From positions 25,636 through 89,635 of the forward strand of contig VFJY01000011.1 in NCBI GenBank assembly GCA_009885825.1: a stretch of DNA of 64,000 nt, written 5' to 3'. The translations under genes were made by a program, and so were the position numbers. The notes below the pieces were generated by a model. It was not told where the DNA came from. It saw only the letters and a program-made list of their open reading frames with translations, and ran no database searches. The DNA is from Rhodobiaceae bacterium (GTDB taxonomy: Bacteria > Pseudomonadota > Alphaproteobacteria > Rhizobiales > Aestuariivirgaceae). This document shows, piece after piece, positions 36,664-46,723 of the stretch (positions within the stretch are counted from its first letter, which is position 1; the number at the start of each line of letters is the position of its first letter).

Positions 36664-38253
36664 TCAGGCGAAAGCTGCCGCCATCAGGCGTTTGGTGTAA
36701 GGTTCGCGGGGATTTTCGAGCACTTCGTCTGGCGTCCCCTGCTCGACAACCCTGCCATCCTTCATGACGATGATATGATCCGCCATCGCGCGCACCACCG
36801 CGAGATCATGGCTGATGAAGAGATAGGACAGGTTGTTAGCCTTTTGGAGATTCCGCAGAAGCTCGATGATCTGGCTCTGCACCTGGCGGTCCAGCGCTGA
36901 CGTTGGCTCATCCAGAACAATCAGCCTGGGCTTCAGGATTATGGCGCGAGCGATTGCGATGCGCTGGCGCTGGCCACCGGAAAATTCATGGGGGTAGCGG
37001 TTGCGCAGTTTGGGATCGAGCTGCACTTCTTCAAGGGCCTGAACAGCGCGTTGATCGCGCTTGCGCGAAGTCATCGAGGGCTCGTGCACCAGCAGGCCTT
37101 CAGTTACGATCTGGCCTGCCGTCATGCGAGGACTGAGAGAGCCAAACGGGTCTTGCAATACAATCTGTATCTGCTTTCGGAGCGGCCGCATTTCCTCCCT
37201 GTCGAGCTTTGCGATATCCTTGCCTTCGAAGCTGATTGCCCCCTCGCTCGGCACAAGCCGCAGCAAGGCGCGGGCGAGAGTTGATTTTCCCGAACCGGAT
37301 TCACCGACGATGCCGATGGTCTGGCCCTGTTTCAAGGTCACCGAAACCCGGTCCACCGCTTTGAGCAGCAATGGCGGACCTGCCATGAATCCGCCGCCGA
37401 TTTTGAAGGTTACGCTGACACTGGTGCCATCGAGAATCTTTGGCGCCTTGGCGGCGGGCGGAGCTTTCCGTCCCGATGGTTCGGCATCAAGCAGGGCCTT
37501 GGTGTACGCGTGCTTGGGCTGCTTGAAGATGGCTTTCGCATCGCCCTCCTCCACCACTTCACCGTAGCGCATGACGACGACGCGGCTGGCGATGCGGCGC
37601 ACGATATTGAGATCATGGGTGATAAAGATCATGCCCATGCCAAGACGCTTCTGCAGGCTCGCCATCAGTTCAAGAATTTCAGCCTGGATGGTCACATCAA
37701 GGGCCGTGGTGGGTTCATCGGCGATCAGCAGATCGGGGTCATTGGCGAGCGCCATTGCAATCATCACGCGTTGCCGCTGGCCGCCGGACATCTCATGGGG
37801 GTAAGAACCCATCCGGCGTTCCGGCTCCTGAATCTTCACAAGTTTCATCATGTCGATGGCGCGGGCATTGGCCTGGTCCCAACCGATCTTCTGGTGGTGC
37901 ATGATGGGCTCGATAAGCTGATTGCCGATGGTGTAAAGCGGATCGAGCGAAGTCATCGGTTCCTGAAAGATCATGGTGATCTTGCGGCCGCGAATGGAGT
38001 TGAGTTCCGGCTTCGGCAGGCCAACCAAATTGGTTCCACGATAATCGGCAACGCCAGCGATGGAACCATTTGAGGCAAGCAGCCCCATGGTTCCCATCAT
38101 GAGCTGGCTCTTGCCGGAACCGGACTCGCCCACGATCGCGACAGTTTCGCCGGCCTTGACATCAAGGCTCACGCCTTTCACGGCTTCAACAATGCCGTCG
38201 AGAGTTTGGAAATTCACTTTGATGTTTTTGAGGGCGAGGATCGGTTCAGCCAT
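36664..38253 (-). CDS. Peptide ABC transporter ATP-binding protein (fused OppD/OppF-type)
   Basis: Two ATPase domains in one [21 protein letters not shown] / [34 protein letters not shown] and [17 protein letters not shown] / [15 protein letters not shown]. Confidence 0.95.
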   Translation of the reverse strand: MAEPILALKNIKVNFQTLDGIVEAVKGVSLDVKAGETVAIVGESGSGKSQLMMGTMGLLASNGSIAGVADYRGTNLVGLPKPELNSIRGRKITMIFQEPMTSLDPLYTIGNQLIEPIMHHQKIGWDQANARAIDMMKLVKIQEPERRMGSYPHEMSGGQRQRVMIAMALANDPDLLIADEPTTALDVTIQAEILELMASLQKRLGMGMIFITHDLNIVRRIASRVVVMRYGEVVEEGDAKAIFKQPKHAYTKALLDAEPSGRKAPPAAKAPKILDGTSVSVTFKIGGGFMAGPPLLLKAVDRVSVTLKQGQTIGIVGESGSGKSTLARALLRLVPSEGAISFEGKDIAKLDREEMRPLRKQIQIVLQDPFGSLSPRMTAGQIVTEGLLVHEPSMTSRKRDQRAVQALEEVQLDPKLRNRYPHEFSGGQRQRIAIARAIILKPRLIVLDEPTSALDRQVQSQIIELLRNLQKANNLSYLFISHDLAVVRAMADHIIVMKDGRVVEQGTPDEVLENPREPYTKRLMAAAFA

Positions 38254-38254
38254 T

Positions 38255-39409
38255 TCAACGATCCTTCGGATCAAGCGCATCACGCAGGCCGTCGCCGATG
38301 AAATTCAGCGCGAACAATGTCGACGTCAGGAAGATGGAGGGAAATACCAGGAGCCAATCAGCGGTGCCGATGTTCTTGGCACCTGCTGAAATCAAGACGC
38401 CCCAGCTTGCCATGGGTTCCTGAACGCCAAGCCCCAGAAACGACAGGAAGCTTTCGAGAATGATCACCTGGGGCACCAGCAATGTCATGTAAATGACGAC
38501 AGGACCCAGAAGATTTGGAATGATGTGACGAATGAGTATGCCCGATTGCCTCACCCCCAAGGCTTCGGCGGCCTGGACATATTCCTGACGCCGGAGGGAA
38601 AGCGCCTGGCCCCGCACAATGCGTGCCATGTCGAGCCAGAGAACCGCGCCAACGGCCAAGAACATCAACACGAAGTTTCGGCCGAAGAAAACCACAAGCA
38701 TGATGACGAAGAAAATAAAGGGCAGCGAATAAAGAATATCGACAATACGCATCATCACTTCATCGGTCTTGCCGCCCATAAGACCCGAGGTCGCGCCATA
38801 GACCACGCCTATGGCAACCGCTACAAAACCTGCCAGAAGTCCGATGGCGAGGGACACACGGCCTGCTATCAGCGTGCGCGTCAGAAGATCGCGCCCGGAA
38901 TTATCCGTGCCAAAGTAGAAATATTTGTGTTCGACGCGCCCACTCATGGTGAGTTTCAGGCCATCAGCAGATTTTTCTTCCACTTTGGCATCCTCAAACG
39001 TATCGGAACGATCAAGATAGCGGACAACGCGCTCGTCAATTGGTTTTGCCGAAGAGACCGCCACGAATACGCGGGCGCCCTCCTGGCGCCAGCCAGAGAT
39101 TTCGATGCGCGCGCGTTTCACGGCGTCCCGCAATGATTTTTCGATTGTATCGGCTCTTGGATAGGGCGCAAGACTTGGCGGCGTTCTCACATAATCGGGA
39201 TAGATGGTGGTGAAGGCGTGGCTCGTCAGCAACGGGCCGATGAGGCAGACAACCGTCATCAAGACGAGATATAGCGCGCTGAACGTGGCGGCGCGATTTG
39301 CCTTTAACCGGGCCCAGGCGTCGGCCCACAGGCTGCGTCCGGGGCTGACGCTGGCCACATCACTCATAGCGCACCCGGGGGTCGAGCACCGCATACAGCA
39401 GGTCGACAA
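38255..39409 (-). CDS. Peptide ABC transporter permease (OppC-like) with large periplasmic insertion
   Basis: HKYFYFGTDNSGRDLLTRTLIAGRVSLAIGLLAGFVAVAIGVVYGATSGLMGGKTDEVMMRIVDILYSLPFIF. Confidence 0.93.
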   Translation of the reverse strand: MSTCCMRCSTPGCAMSDVASVSPGRSLWADAWARLKANRAATFSALYLVLMTVVCLIGPLLTSHAFTTIYPDYVRTPPSLAPYPRADTIEKSLRDAVKRARIEISGWRQEGARVFVAVSSAKPIDERVVRYLDRSDTFEDAKVEEKSADGLKLTMSGRVEHKYFYFGTDNSGRDLLTRTLIAGRVSLAIGLLAGFVAVAIGVVYGATSGLMGGKTDEVMMRIVDILYSLPFIFFVIMLVVFFGRNFVLMFLAVGAVLWLDMARIVRGQALSLRRQEYVQAAEALGVRQSGILIRHIIPNLLGPVVIYMTLLVPQVIILESFLSFLGLGVQEPMASWGVLISAGAKNIGTADWLLVFPSIFLTSTLFALNFIGDGLRDALDPKDR

Positions 39410-40283
39410 TCAGGTTGAACGCAATAGTGAAGATCGCAATCACTACAACGGTTCCCATGACCAACGTGTAATCCCTGTTAAGCGCAGCATCGACGAAATA
39501 GCGGCCAACCCCTGGTATCTGGAAAATTGACTCAACGATGATGGAACCAGTGAGAAGCGCTGCGGCGGCGGGTCCGGCGTAAGAGACAACCGGGAGAAGA
39601 GCGCCACGGAGCGCATGGCGGACGATGATGGAATAATCCGACAGGCCCAATGCCCTCGCCGTTCGGATATGGTGGGTGTGGAGCGCTTCTATCATTGAAC
39701 CCCGCATGAGGCGGGCAAAGATCGCGAGGAATGGCAATGCCAGTGTGATGACGGGGCCAATCTTGTTGGCAAATGTGCCATCGCCCCATCCGCCCACTGG
39801 CGCCCAGCGGAGCAGCAGTCCGAATATTATCTGATAGACGGGCGCTATCACGAAAGTCGGGATCGTGCTGCCGGCCGTCGCCACAGCCGTGACCAGATAA
39901 TCAATCCAGCTATTCTGGCGCAGGGCCGCATAGATGCCCATGGCACAGCCAATCACGAGAGATAGCACCAGCGCCGCCGTGCCCAGCTGCAACGAGATCG
40001 GCAGGCCGGCGGCAAACAATTCAGCCACCGTAAAATCGGGCAAGTTGTAACTTGGCCCGAAATCACCCCGCAGTAGATTGCCGAGGTAGACGAAATACTG
40101 TTTCCACAATGGCAGGTCGAGGCCAAATGCCCGCTCGAGGTTGGCTTTGATAACAGGGTTAAGTCCCTTCTCCTGATTGAACGGGCCGCCGGGGGCCACG
40201 CGCATCAGGAAAAACGAGATCGTAACGATCACAAACAATGTCGGGATTGCGGTTAGAAGCCGCCGGAGAACGTAGCGCAGCAT
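39360..40283 (-). CDS. Peptide ABC transporter permease (OppB-like)
   Basis: MLRYVLRRLLTAIPTLFVIVTISFFLMRVAPGGPF; HHIRTARALGLSDYSIIVRHALRGALLPVVSYAGPAAAALLTGSIIVESIFQIPGVGRYFVDAALNRDY. Confidence 0.95.
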   Translation of the reverse strand: MLRYVLRRLLTAIPTLFVIVTISFFLMRVAPGGPFNQEKGLNPVIKANLERAFGLDLPLWKQYFVYLGNLLRGDFGPSYNLPDFTVAELFAAGLPISLQLGTAALVLSLVIGCAMGIYAALRQNSWIDYLVTAVATAGSTIPTFVIAPVYQIIFGLLLRWAPVGGWGDGTFANKIGPVITLALPFLAIFARLMRGSMIEALHTHHIRTARALGLSDYSIIVRHALRGALLPVVSYAGPAAAALLTGSIIVESIFQIPGVGRYFVDAALNRDYTLVMGTVVVIAIFTIAFNLIVDLLYAVLDPRVRYE

Positions 40284-40349
40284 CAGAAGAACCTCATCTC
40301 TCTGGCCGCTCCACCCCTTCGGGCGGAGCGGCACATTCGCAGGATGAGA

Positions 40350-41930
40350 TTATTCCTTGCTTAGGAACCGGGATGGATGAACATCCATGACGTTGTCCTC
40401 CCAACCCTTGATTTTACTGGAAACTATGGTGTGGAAACCGTAGTGCAGCAATGGCACCACGCAGAGATCGCGGGCCACACCGATGGCTTCCGCGTCAGAG
40501 AGCTTCTTCATGCGCTCATCCGGCGAAGAAGCTGCGGCTGCAGCGGCCATCAGGTCGTCATACTCTTTGCTGTTGTAAGAACCGTAGTTGGTGCCAGCGG
40601 TGCTTTTGCAGAGATCAAGGAAATTTGCTGGATCCTTGTAATCAGCACTCCAGCCCGCGCGAGCTATGTCAAAGTCACCCTTTTGCTCCAAATGGCCATA
40701 ATGAGTTTTGGTATCTGTATTGAGGAGGGAAACCTCAATACCGAGTGGCTTCAGCTGTTCCTGAATCGCAACCGCTGTGAGTTTGTGATTTTCAGACGTG
40801 TTATAACGAATTTCCATTTTCAGCGGTTTGTCTGGGCCATACCCCAGTTCGGTCAATATTTTCTTGGCTGCATCCTCACGGTCAAGTTGGGAAGTTTCGG
40901 CATACTCGGTCAAGCTGGTTTCGTAACCGCCAATTCCTGGTGGCACAAATGAATACGCGGGGATCATTGTATTGGTCCACACTTTTTCTGCGAGGAGGTC
41001 TCTGTCAATCGCCATGGAAATTGCGTGACGGAGCTTAACGTTATCCCATGGTGCCTTGTCTAATTTGAAGGCATAATAATAAGTGCCAAGCAACGGCCCA
41101 AGGCGAACTTGATCGCCGAACTTTGCCTTGAGTTCAGCCAGTTGCTCGGTTGGAATGTCATCATTCGAATCCAGTTCACCTGCTTCCAAGCGTTTCATCG
41201 CCGTCGACCGATCCTCAGTGGGAATGTAGTTCACGATGTCAATTTTTACATTCGCAGCATCATAGAATTTGTCGTTCTTGACTATCTTGATATGATCATT
41301 CGGCACAAACTCCGCGAGAACATAGGCGCCATTGGATACAAGATTGCCAGCTTTTGTAAAATCAGCAGCTTTGGCTTCGACATTGGCCTTGCTTACCGGA
41401 AAGGTTGTCTGGTGGGTGAGCATTTCAAGGAAATAGGGTGTGGGTGCGTTGAGCATGACTTCAAACGTCATATCATCAATGGCTTTGACCCCGAGTTCGG
41501 CTGGCTTCTTTTTGCCCGCAGTAACATCTTCCGCATTTACGACAGGTGCCATAAGATAAGCATATTCCGAGGCCGTTGCAGGGTCGGTAACACGCTGCCA
41601 TGAGAATACGAAATCATTGGCGGTTACCGGAGAACCATCGGACCAATTGGCGCCAGCGCGCAACTTGAATGTATATACTTTGCCATCAGGCGAAACCGTG
41701 TAGCTCTCGGCAGCGCCGGGCTGCAATTCGGCCTTGGCATTGTGAACCATCAGCCCCATGAACAGGTCGCGCACGATGTTGGCTTCGTAAACTGTGGACG
41801 TTTTGTGCGGATCGAGGGATTCCGGATCGGCTGAATTGCCGCGATTGAAAACCACCTCGGCGAAAGCGCCGGTTGCGCTCATCATGAGCATGGTTGAGCC
41901 GATGGCCCAGGCTTTGAAACTCACGTTCAT
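40350..41930 (-). CDS. Peptide ABC transporter substrate-binding protein (OppA-like)
   Basis: FNRGNSADPESLDPHKTSTVYEANIVRDLFMGL, YTFKLRAGANWSDGSPVTANDFVFSWQRVTDP. Confidence 0.95.
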   Translation of the reverse strand: MNVSFKAWAIGSTMLMMSATGAFAEVVFNRGNSADPESLDPHKTSTVYEANIVRDLFMGLMVHNAKAELQPGAAESYTVSPDGKVYTFKLRAGANWSDGSPVTANDFVFSWQRVTDPATASEYAYLMAPVVNAEDVTAGKKKPAELGVKAIDDMTFEVMLNAPTPYFLEMLTHQTTFPVSKANVEAKAADFTKAGNLVSNGAYVLAEFVPNDHIKIVKNDKFYDAANVKIDIVNYIPTEDRSTAMKRLEAGELDSNDDIPTEQLAELKAKFGDQVRLGPLLGTYYYAFKLDKAPWDNVKLRHAISMAIDRDLLAEKVWTNTMIPAYSFVPPGIGGYETSLTEYAETSQLDREDAAKKILTELGYGPDKPLKMEIRYNTSENHKLTAVAIQEQLKPLGIEVSLLNTDTKTHYGHLEQKGDFDIARAGWSADYKDPANFLDLCKSTAGTNYGSYNSKEYDDLMAAAAAASSPDERMKKLSDAEAIGVARDLCVVPLLHYGFHTIVSSKIKGWEDNVMDVHPSRFLSKE

Positions 41931-42075
41931 TCTTGAATACTCCCTTTTTGTATTTCTGGTTCTATGTCGTCCCGCCAATTATTCTGGCTTTTGGCCCCGA
42001 TGCTAGCACCGGATTTTGAATTTGTCGCTAGTGGCGTGATGGGCTAAGCCTTGGTGAGTTTTGGAGATATTTTTT

Positions 42076-43290
42076 ATGACACTGCGCGGCAAAAATAGCG
42101 GCACTCAAAAAGAGCAGACAATTGCGGTGCATGCAGGCGAATTTGTCGATCCGGTGACGCGGGCTTCTTCGCCCAATTTGGTGATGTCCGCGACTTTTGC
42201 GCCCACCGACGTGACCGGCTTTTCCGCCCGGGACGAGAAGGATTACGGGGGTTTCGTCTATGGCCGCGTTTCCAGTCCAACGGTTCGCCAACTCGAGCAG
42301 AAATTGGCAGCGCTTGAGGAAGCCGAGGGAGCGCTGTGCTTTGGTTCGGGTGTCGCCGCCAGCCACGCCGTTATTGCCGGGCGCTTGAGCAAGGGCGATC
42401 ATCTGCTGGCGCAGGATACGAACTATGTGGGCGTGGCTGAGCTCACCCGCGACACCCTGCCACGCTTTGGCATTGGGACCTCATTTGTGGATGTGACCGA
42501 TCTTGCTGCCGTTGCCGCAGCGATCAGGCCGAATACGCGCATGCTATGGCTCGAAACGCCCGCCAACCCCACGATGCAGATCTGCGATATCAGGGCTTTG
42601 GCAGAACTTGCCCATGCAAAGGGCGTTCGCGATGTGGTGGTTGATTCAACCTATGCCACGCCGATTGCCACAAAGCCCCTGAATTTGGGAGCCGATTTCG
42701 TGGTGCATTCGCTCACCAAATACATCGGCGGCCACGGCGATGCGATGGGGGGATGTGTGCTGGGCCGCAAGGTGGATCTGGCGGCGCTCAACTTGGAAGC
42801 AACAGTGCATTTTGGTGGCATTCTTTCACCCTTCAACGCCTGGCTCATCATGCGAGGCGCTGCAACCCTGCCTATCCGCATGAAGGCGCATCAGGAGTCG
42901 GCGATGATCATTGCCAGATATCTGGAGCAACACCCCGCCGTGTCGCGGGTTTTTTATCCAGGATTGGCGTCTCATCCGCAGCATGAAATTGCGAAAGCCC
43001 AGATGAAGAATTTTTCTGGCATGATGACGTTTCAAACCCACGAGAATGGACTGGTGGTAGCCAGACGCATGGTGGAACGGCTTGAGCTTGTTCACTACGC
43101 GGTTTCCCTTGGGCATATCCGCAGTCTGATTTACTGGATTGGCACCGACGATATAGAGAAATCCACATTCCACCACGAAGGCGAGGCGGCCAAGCGCTAC
43201 CGTGGGTATGCCGGTGATGGCCTGTTCCGGTTGTCCGTTGGCATCGAAGAAGGCGAAGACCTCTGCGCCGATCTGGCGAATTGCCTTTAG
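42076..43290 (+). CDS. Cys/Met metabolism PLP-dependent enzyme (cystathionine gamma-synthase family)
   Basis: YGRVSSPTVRQLEQKLAALEEAEGALCFGSGVAA, LETPANPTMQICDI, VVDSTYATPIATKPLNLGADFVVHSLTKYIGGHGD. Confidence 0.94.
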   Translation: MTLRGKNSGTQKEQTIAVHAGEFVDPVTRASSPNLVMSATFAPTDVTGFSARDEKDYGGFVYGRVSSPTVRQLEQKLAALEEAEGALCFGSGVAASHAVIAGRLSKGDHLLAQDTNYVGVAELTRDTLPRFGIGTSFVDVTDLAAVAAAIRPNTRMLWLETPANPTMQICDIRALAELAHAKGVRDVVVDSTYATPIATKPLNLGADFVVHSLTKYIGGHGDAMGGCVLGRKVDLAALNLEATVHFGGILSPFNAWLIMRGAATLPIRMKAHQESAMIIARYLEQHPAVSRVFYPGLASHPQHEIAKAQMKNFSGMMTFQTHENGLVVARRMVERLELVHYAVSLGHIRSLIYWIGTDDIEKSTFHHEGEAAKRYRGYAGDGLFRLSVGIEEGEDLCADLANCL

Positions 43291-44057
43291 GCCGCGGCGT
43301 CTTTCGCCTTGTGGCGGCGGTATGACATCATGCTGACCGGGATCATCGCAACATAAAGGATCGCGAACAGCGTCAAGGTTTCCCACGGAAAGGCGATGAG
43401 GCAGACGATGGCCAGCGCGCCGCCGCCAACAATGGGCATCACAAAATCGCGCCTGATGCGGGGGCCGCTGGTTTTGCCGGAGAATGTCGGAATACGGCTG
43501 ATCATGAGCAGCGAAACGGCAACGACATAGCCCGCGATGGCGGGCGCATAGGCGGCGCCATTTTCAATTTCAAAGAGGAACCCTAAATACATGGGAGCGA
43601 GCGCTAGGCCAGCGCCTGCGGGCGCGGGAGCGCCGCTAAAGAAAGCACCCGACCATGCGGGTTTGTTTTCATCATCGAGGGCCACATTGAAACGGGCAAG
43701 CCTTAGCGCGCAACATACAGCAAGAGCAAGCGCCACAATCCAGCCCCTGGTCTTCAATGCGTCGAGCGACCAGATATAAATCAGAATGGCTGGGGCCACG
43801 CCGAAATTGATGAAATCCGCCAGGGAATCAAGCTCAGCGCCAAAACGTGAGGTGCCCTTGAGATAGCGTGCCAGGCGGCCATCTACAGCGTCGAGCACGA
43901 TTGAAACAATGATCGCGCCGACGGCCAATTCATATCGGCCTTCGATGCCCAGTCTTATGGCGGTGACACCGCTGCACAGGGCCAGCAAAGTAATGAGGTT
44001 GGGCAGCAGGTAGCGGACCGGCACATTCTTGAAGCGTTTGTTTTGGGAGGTTTCCAA
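43287..44057 (-). CDS. pssA: CDP-diacylglycerol--serine O-phosphatidyltransferase
   Basis: LLPNLITLLALCSGVTAIRLGIEG; DAVDGRLARYLKGTSRFGAELDSLADFINFGVAPA. Confidence 0.95.
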   Translation of the reverse strand: METSQNKRFKNVPVRYLLPNLITLLALCSGVTAIRLGIEGRYELAVGAIIVSIVLDAVDGRLARYLKGTSRFGAELDSLADFINFGVAPAILIYIWSLDALKTRGWIVALALAVCCALRLARFNVALDDENKPAWSGAFFSGAPAPAGAGLALAPMYLGFLFEIENGAAYAPAIAGYVVAVSLLMISRIPTFSGKTSGPRIRRDFVMPIVGGGALAIVCLIAFPWETLTLFAILYVAMIPVSMMSYRRHKAKDAAA

Positions 44058-44059
44058 CG

Positions 44060-44764
44060 TCAGCTCTTCCTTGTTGCGCGCTCAGCCTCGGGCGAGGCTA
44101 AATCCGCAAAAACCGTTTCGCCGGCGATTGCCCGCTGGCCCACCGCGACCAATGGGTTGGCGCCCTTCGGCAGATAAACGTCGACACGGCTGCCAAAACG
44201 GATAAGGCCAATTCTTTGCCCCGCCAGCAGGCGCTCGCCTTCTCCCACAAATTTCACAATGCGGCGCGCGATGAGCCCGGCGATTTGCACCACGCCCAGC
44301 TTGCGGCCATCGGCGAGTTCAAGCGTGAAAGCCTGGCGCTCGTTCTCTTCGCTCGCCTTGTCCAGTTCCGCACTCACGAAAGCGCCGGGAATGTAATTGA
44401 TCTTGGCAATGCGGGCGTCAATCGGCGAACGGTTTACGTGCACGTCAAAGACATTCATGAAAACCGAAATCCGCGTCGCGGGTTCGCGGTCGAGATCAAG
44501 CTCGGGTGGCGGTATGATTTTGTCTATGGCACAAATCTGGCCGTCGGCGGGCGATATCACAAGGCCATCGCGCATGGGCGTGACGCGCTCTGGATCGCGG
44601 AAGAAATAGGCGCACCAGATGGTGGAGACAACGCCGAGCCACATGAGAATGTCCCAGCCCATCCAGAAGAAGAGGAGCGTCACCGCCGCGAATATGGCGA
44701 TGAAACGCCACCCCTCCCGGTGAACGGGCACGAAGAAAGCGAGAATGCTATTTACAATGGACAT
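44060..44764 (-). CDS. psd: Phosphatidylserine decarboxylase
   Basis: [56 protein letters not shown]. Confidence 0.96.
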   Translation of the reverse strand: MSIVNSILAFFVPVHREGWRFIAIFAAVTLLFFWMGWDILMWLGVVSTIWCAYFFRDPERVTPMRDGLVISPADGQICAIDKIIPPPELDLDREPATRISVFMNVFDVHVNRSPIDARIAKINYIPGAFVSAELDKASEENERQAFTLELADGRKLGVVQIAGLIARRIVKFVGEGERLLAGQRIGLIRFGSRVDVYLPKGANPLVAVGQRAIAGETVFADLASPEAERATRKS

Positions 44765-44809
44765 GGGCGCTCATGTAGCGTGATTTTGCGGGTTTGGAAA
44801 TACGGGCCT

Positions 44810-46708
44810 TCACTCGGCCGTGACTTTGAGAAGCGCCCTGGCCTCCGCCGTAAGCCCTCGCTCATCGAGGTTTTCAGCAAGACGCCTGCGGGCTTCATCG
44901 GCTTCGCGCTGGCGGTTCCACATGGCGGCATAAACGCCCTTCCTGCGCAGCAACTGACTATGGGTGCCGCGTTCGGCTATGTGGCCTGCATCCAGCACAA
45001 TGATCTCATTGGCGTCCACCACGGTTGACAGCCTGTGGGCGATCACCACGGTGGTGCGATCCTTTGAAACCTTGCGCAGCGCCGCCTGTATTTCCTGCTC
45101 GGTGAAGCTGTCAAGCGCCGACGTGGCCTCATCCAGCACCAGAATGGGCGGGCCTTTGAGAATGGTGCGCGCAATGGAAACCCGCTGCTTCTCGCCGCCG
45201 GAAAGCTTCAAGCCCCGTTCGCCCACCATGGCGTCATAGCCCTTGGGCAGGCTTTTCACGAATTTGTGGATTTGAGCCATTTTTGCCGCAGCCTCAACTT
45301 CGGCATCGCTCGCGCCCGGCCTGCCATAGCGGATGTTGTAGCGGATGGTGTCGTTGAACAGCACGGTATCCTGCGGCACCATGCCGATGGCGGCGCGCAG
45401 TGATTTTTGCGTCACGGCTGAAATGTCTTGGCCATCGATTGTGATCCTCCCGCCGGTGAGCTCATAGAAGCGGTAGAGCAGCCGGGAGATTGTTGATTTC
45501 CCAGCCCCCGATGGGCCAACGATGGCGACCGTGTGGCCGGCTGGAACCGCGAATGACAGATCGCGGATAATCGGCCTTTCCTTGTCATAGGCGAAGCTCA
45601 CATTCTCAAAAACCAACGCGCCCTGGGCAACTTTCAGCGGAACCGAGCCCCGCTTGTCCTTGATCTCGGCGTTGACGGACAGCAGCGAGAACATGCCTTC
45701 TACGTCGATCAGGCCCTGCTTGATTTCGCGGTAGGACGAGCCAATGAAATTCAGCGGCATGTAAAGCTGTATCATCAGCGCATTGATCATGACGAAATCG
45801 CCGATTGTGGCCTGGTCTTGCGTTATCGCGTAGGCTGACATGGCCATGACGACAGTGAGGCCAATTGCGAAAATGAAGGTTTGGCCGGCGTTGAGAACGG
45901 CGAGCGACACCCAGGTTTTAACCGCCGCCTTTTCATAGAGCAGCATCGAAACATCGAAACGCTGGGCCTCATGCTCCTCATTGCCGAAGTATTTCACCGT
46001 TTCGAAATTGAGCAGGCTGTCGATGGCCTTGGTATTCGCATCCGTGTCGGCGTCATTCATGTCGCGGCGGATGTTGATGCGCCATTCGGTGGCGAGATAG
46101 GTGAAGCCCAGGTAACAGGCGACGGTGGCCAAAATCGTAGCGGCATAGAGCCAGCCGAAAGACCAGGTGAGGACGCCGGCAACGAGGCCAATTTCAAGCG
46201 CGGTTGGAAATGTGTTGAAAAGCGAGAAACGCAAAACTGTGTCAACGCCCGCAGTGCCGCGAGATATGATGCGCGACAGCCCGCCGGTGCGGCGTTCGAG
46301 ATGGAATTTCAAGGACAGCGCATGCAGGTGGCGAAAGGTCTTGATTGCGAGTTCACGCACGGCGCGCTGGCCCACCTTGGCGAATATCGCGTCACGAATC
46401 TGGGCGAGCGCCACCATCATGATGCGGCCAAAGCCGTAGGCCACCACGAAGAAGAACGGGACAGCAAAGACTATTGCCCCCGGACTGCCAGAAACCGTCA
46501 GGGCATCGGTAGCGTATTTGAACGTGTACGGCGTCCATACGGTAATGATCTTGGAAGCAATGAGCGCCACCATCGCCAGCACGACGCGAATTTTGAGATC
46601 GGTGCGCCCCGCTGGCCAAAGATAGGGGAGCAGGCTTTTGAGGGTCCGCCATTGGTCTCCATCGCCGCTCGCAAGGCTCGCAGCGCTTACCGGCAACTTA
46701 CGGCTCAT
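44810..46708 (-). CDS. ABC transporter ATP-binding/permease, Atm1/HMT heavy-metal type
   Basis: TM domain plus VAIVGPSGAGKSTISRLLYRFYE and LSGGEKQRVSIARTILKGPPILVLDEATSALDSFTEQEI; NFETVKYFGNE. Confidence 0.94.
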   Translation of the reverse strand: MSRKLPVSAASLASGDGDQWRTLKSLLPYLWPAGRTDLKIRVVLAMVALIASKIITVWTPYTFKYATDALTVSGSPGAIVFAVPFFFVVAYGFGRIMMVALAQIRDAIFAKVGQRAVRELAIKTFRHLHALSLKFHLERRTGGLSRIISRGTAGVDTVLRFSLFNTFPTALEIGLVAGVLTWSFGWLYAATILATVACYLGFTYLATEWRINIRRDMNDADTDANTKAIDSLLNFETVKYFGNEEHEAQRFDVSMLLYEKAAVKTWVSLAVLNAGQTFIFAIGLTVVMAMSAYAITQDQATIGDFVMINALMIQLYMPLNFIGSSYREIKQGLIDVEGMFSLLSVNAEIKDKRGSVPLKVAQGALVFENVSFAYDKERPIIRDLSFAVPAGHTVAIVGPSGAGKSTISRLLYRFYELTGGRITIDGQDISAVTQKSLRAAIGMVPQDTVLFNDTIRYNIRYGRPGASDAEVEAAAKMAQIHKFVKSLPKGYDAMVGERGLKLSGGEKQRVSIARTILKGPPILVLDEATSALDSFTEQEIQAALRKVSKDRTTVVIAHRLSTVVDANEIIVLDAGHIAERGTHSQLLRRKGVYAAMWNRQREADEARRRLAENLDERGLTAEARALLKVTAE

Positions 46709-46723
46709 TAAACCTGTGGCTTC

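Noticed and set aside
42001-42075. Possible SAM-type riboswitch upstream of the Cys/Met PLP enzyme
   Set aside because: Only about 75 nt with no convincing match to the SAM-II or SAM/SAH consensus that I can recall; a covariance-model search would be needed.
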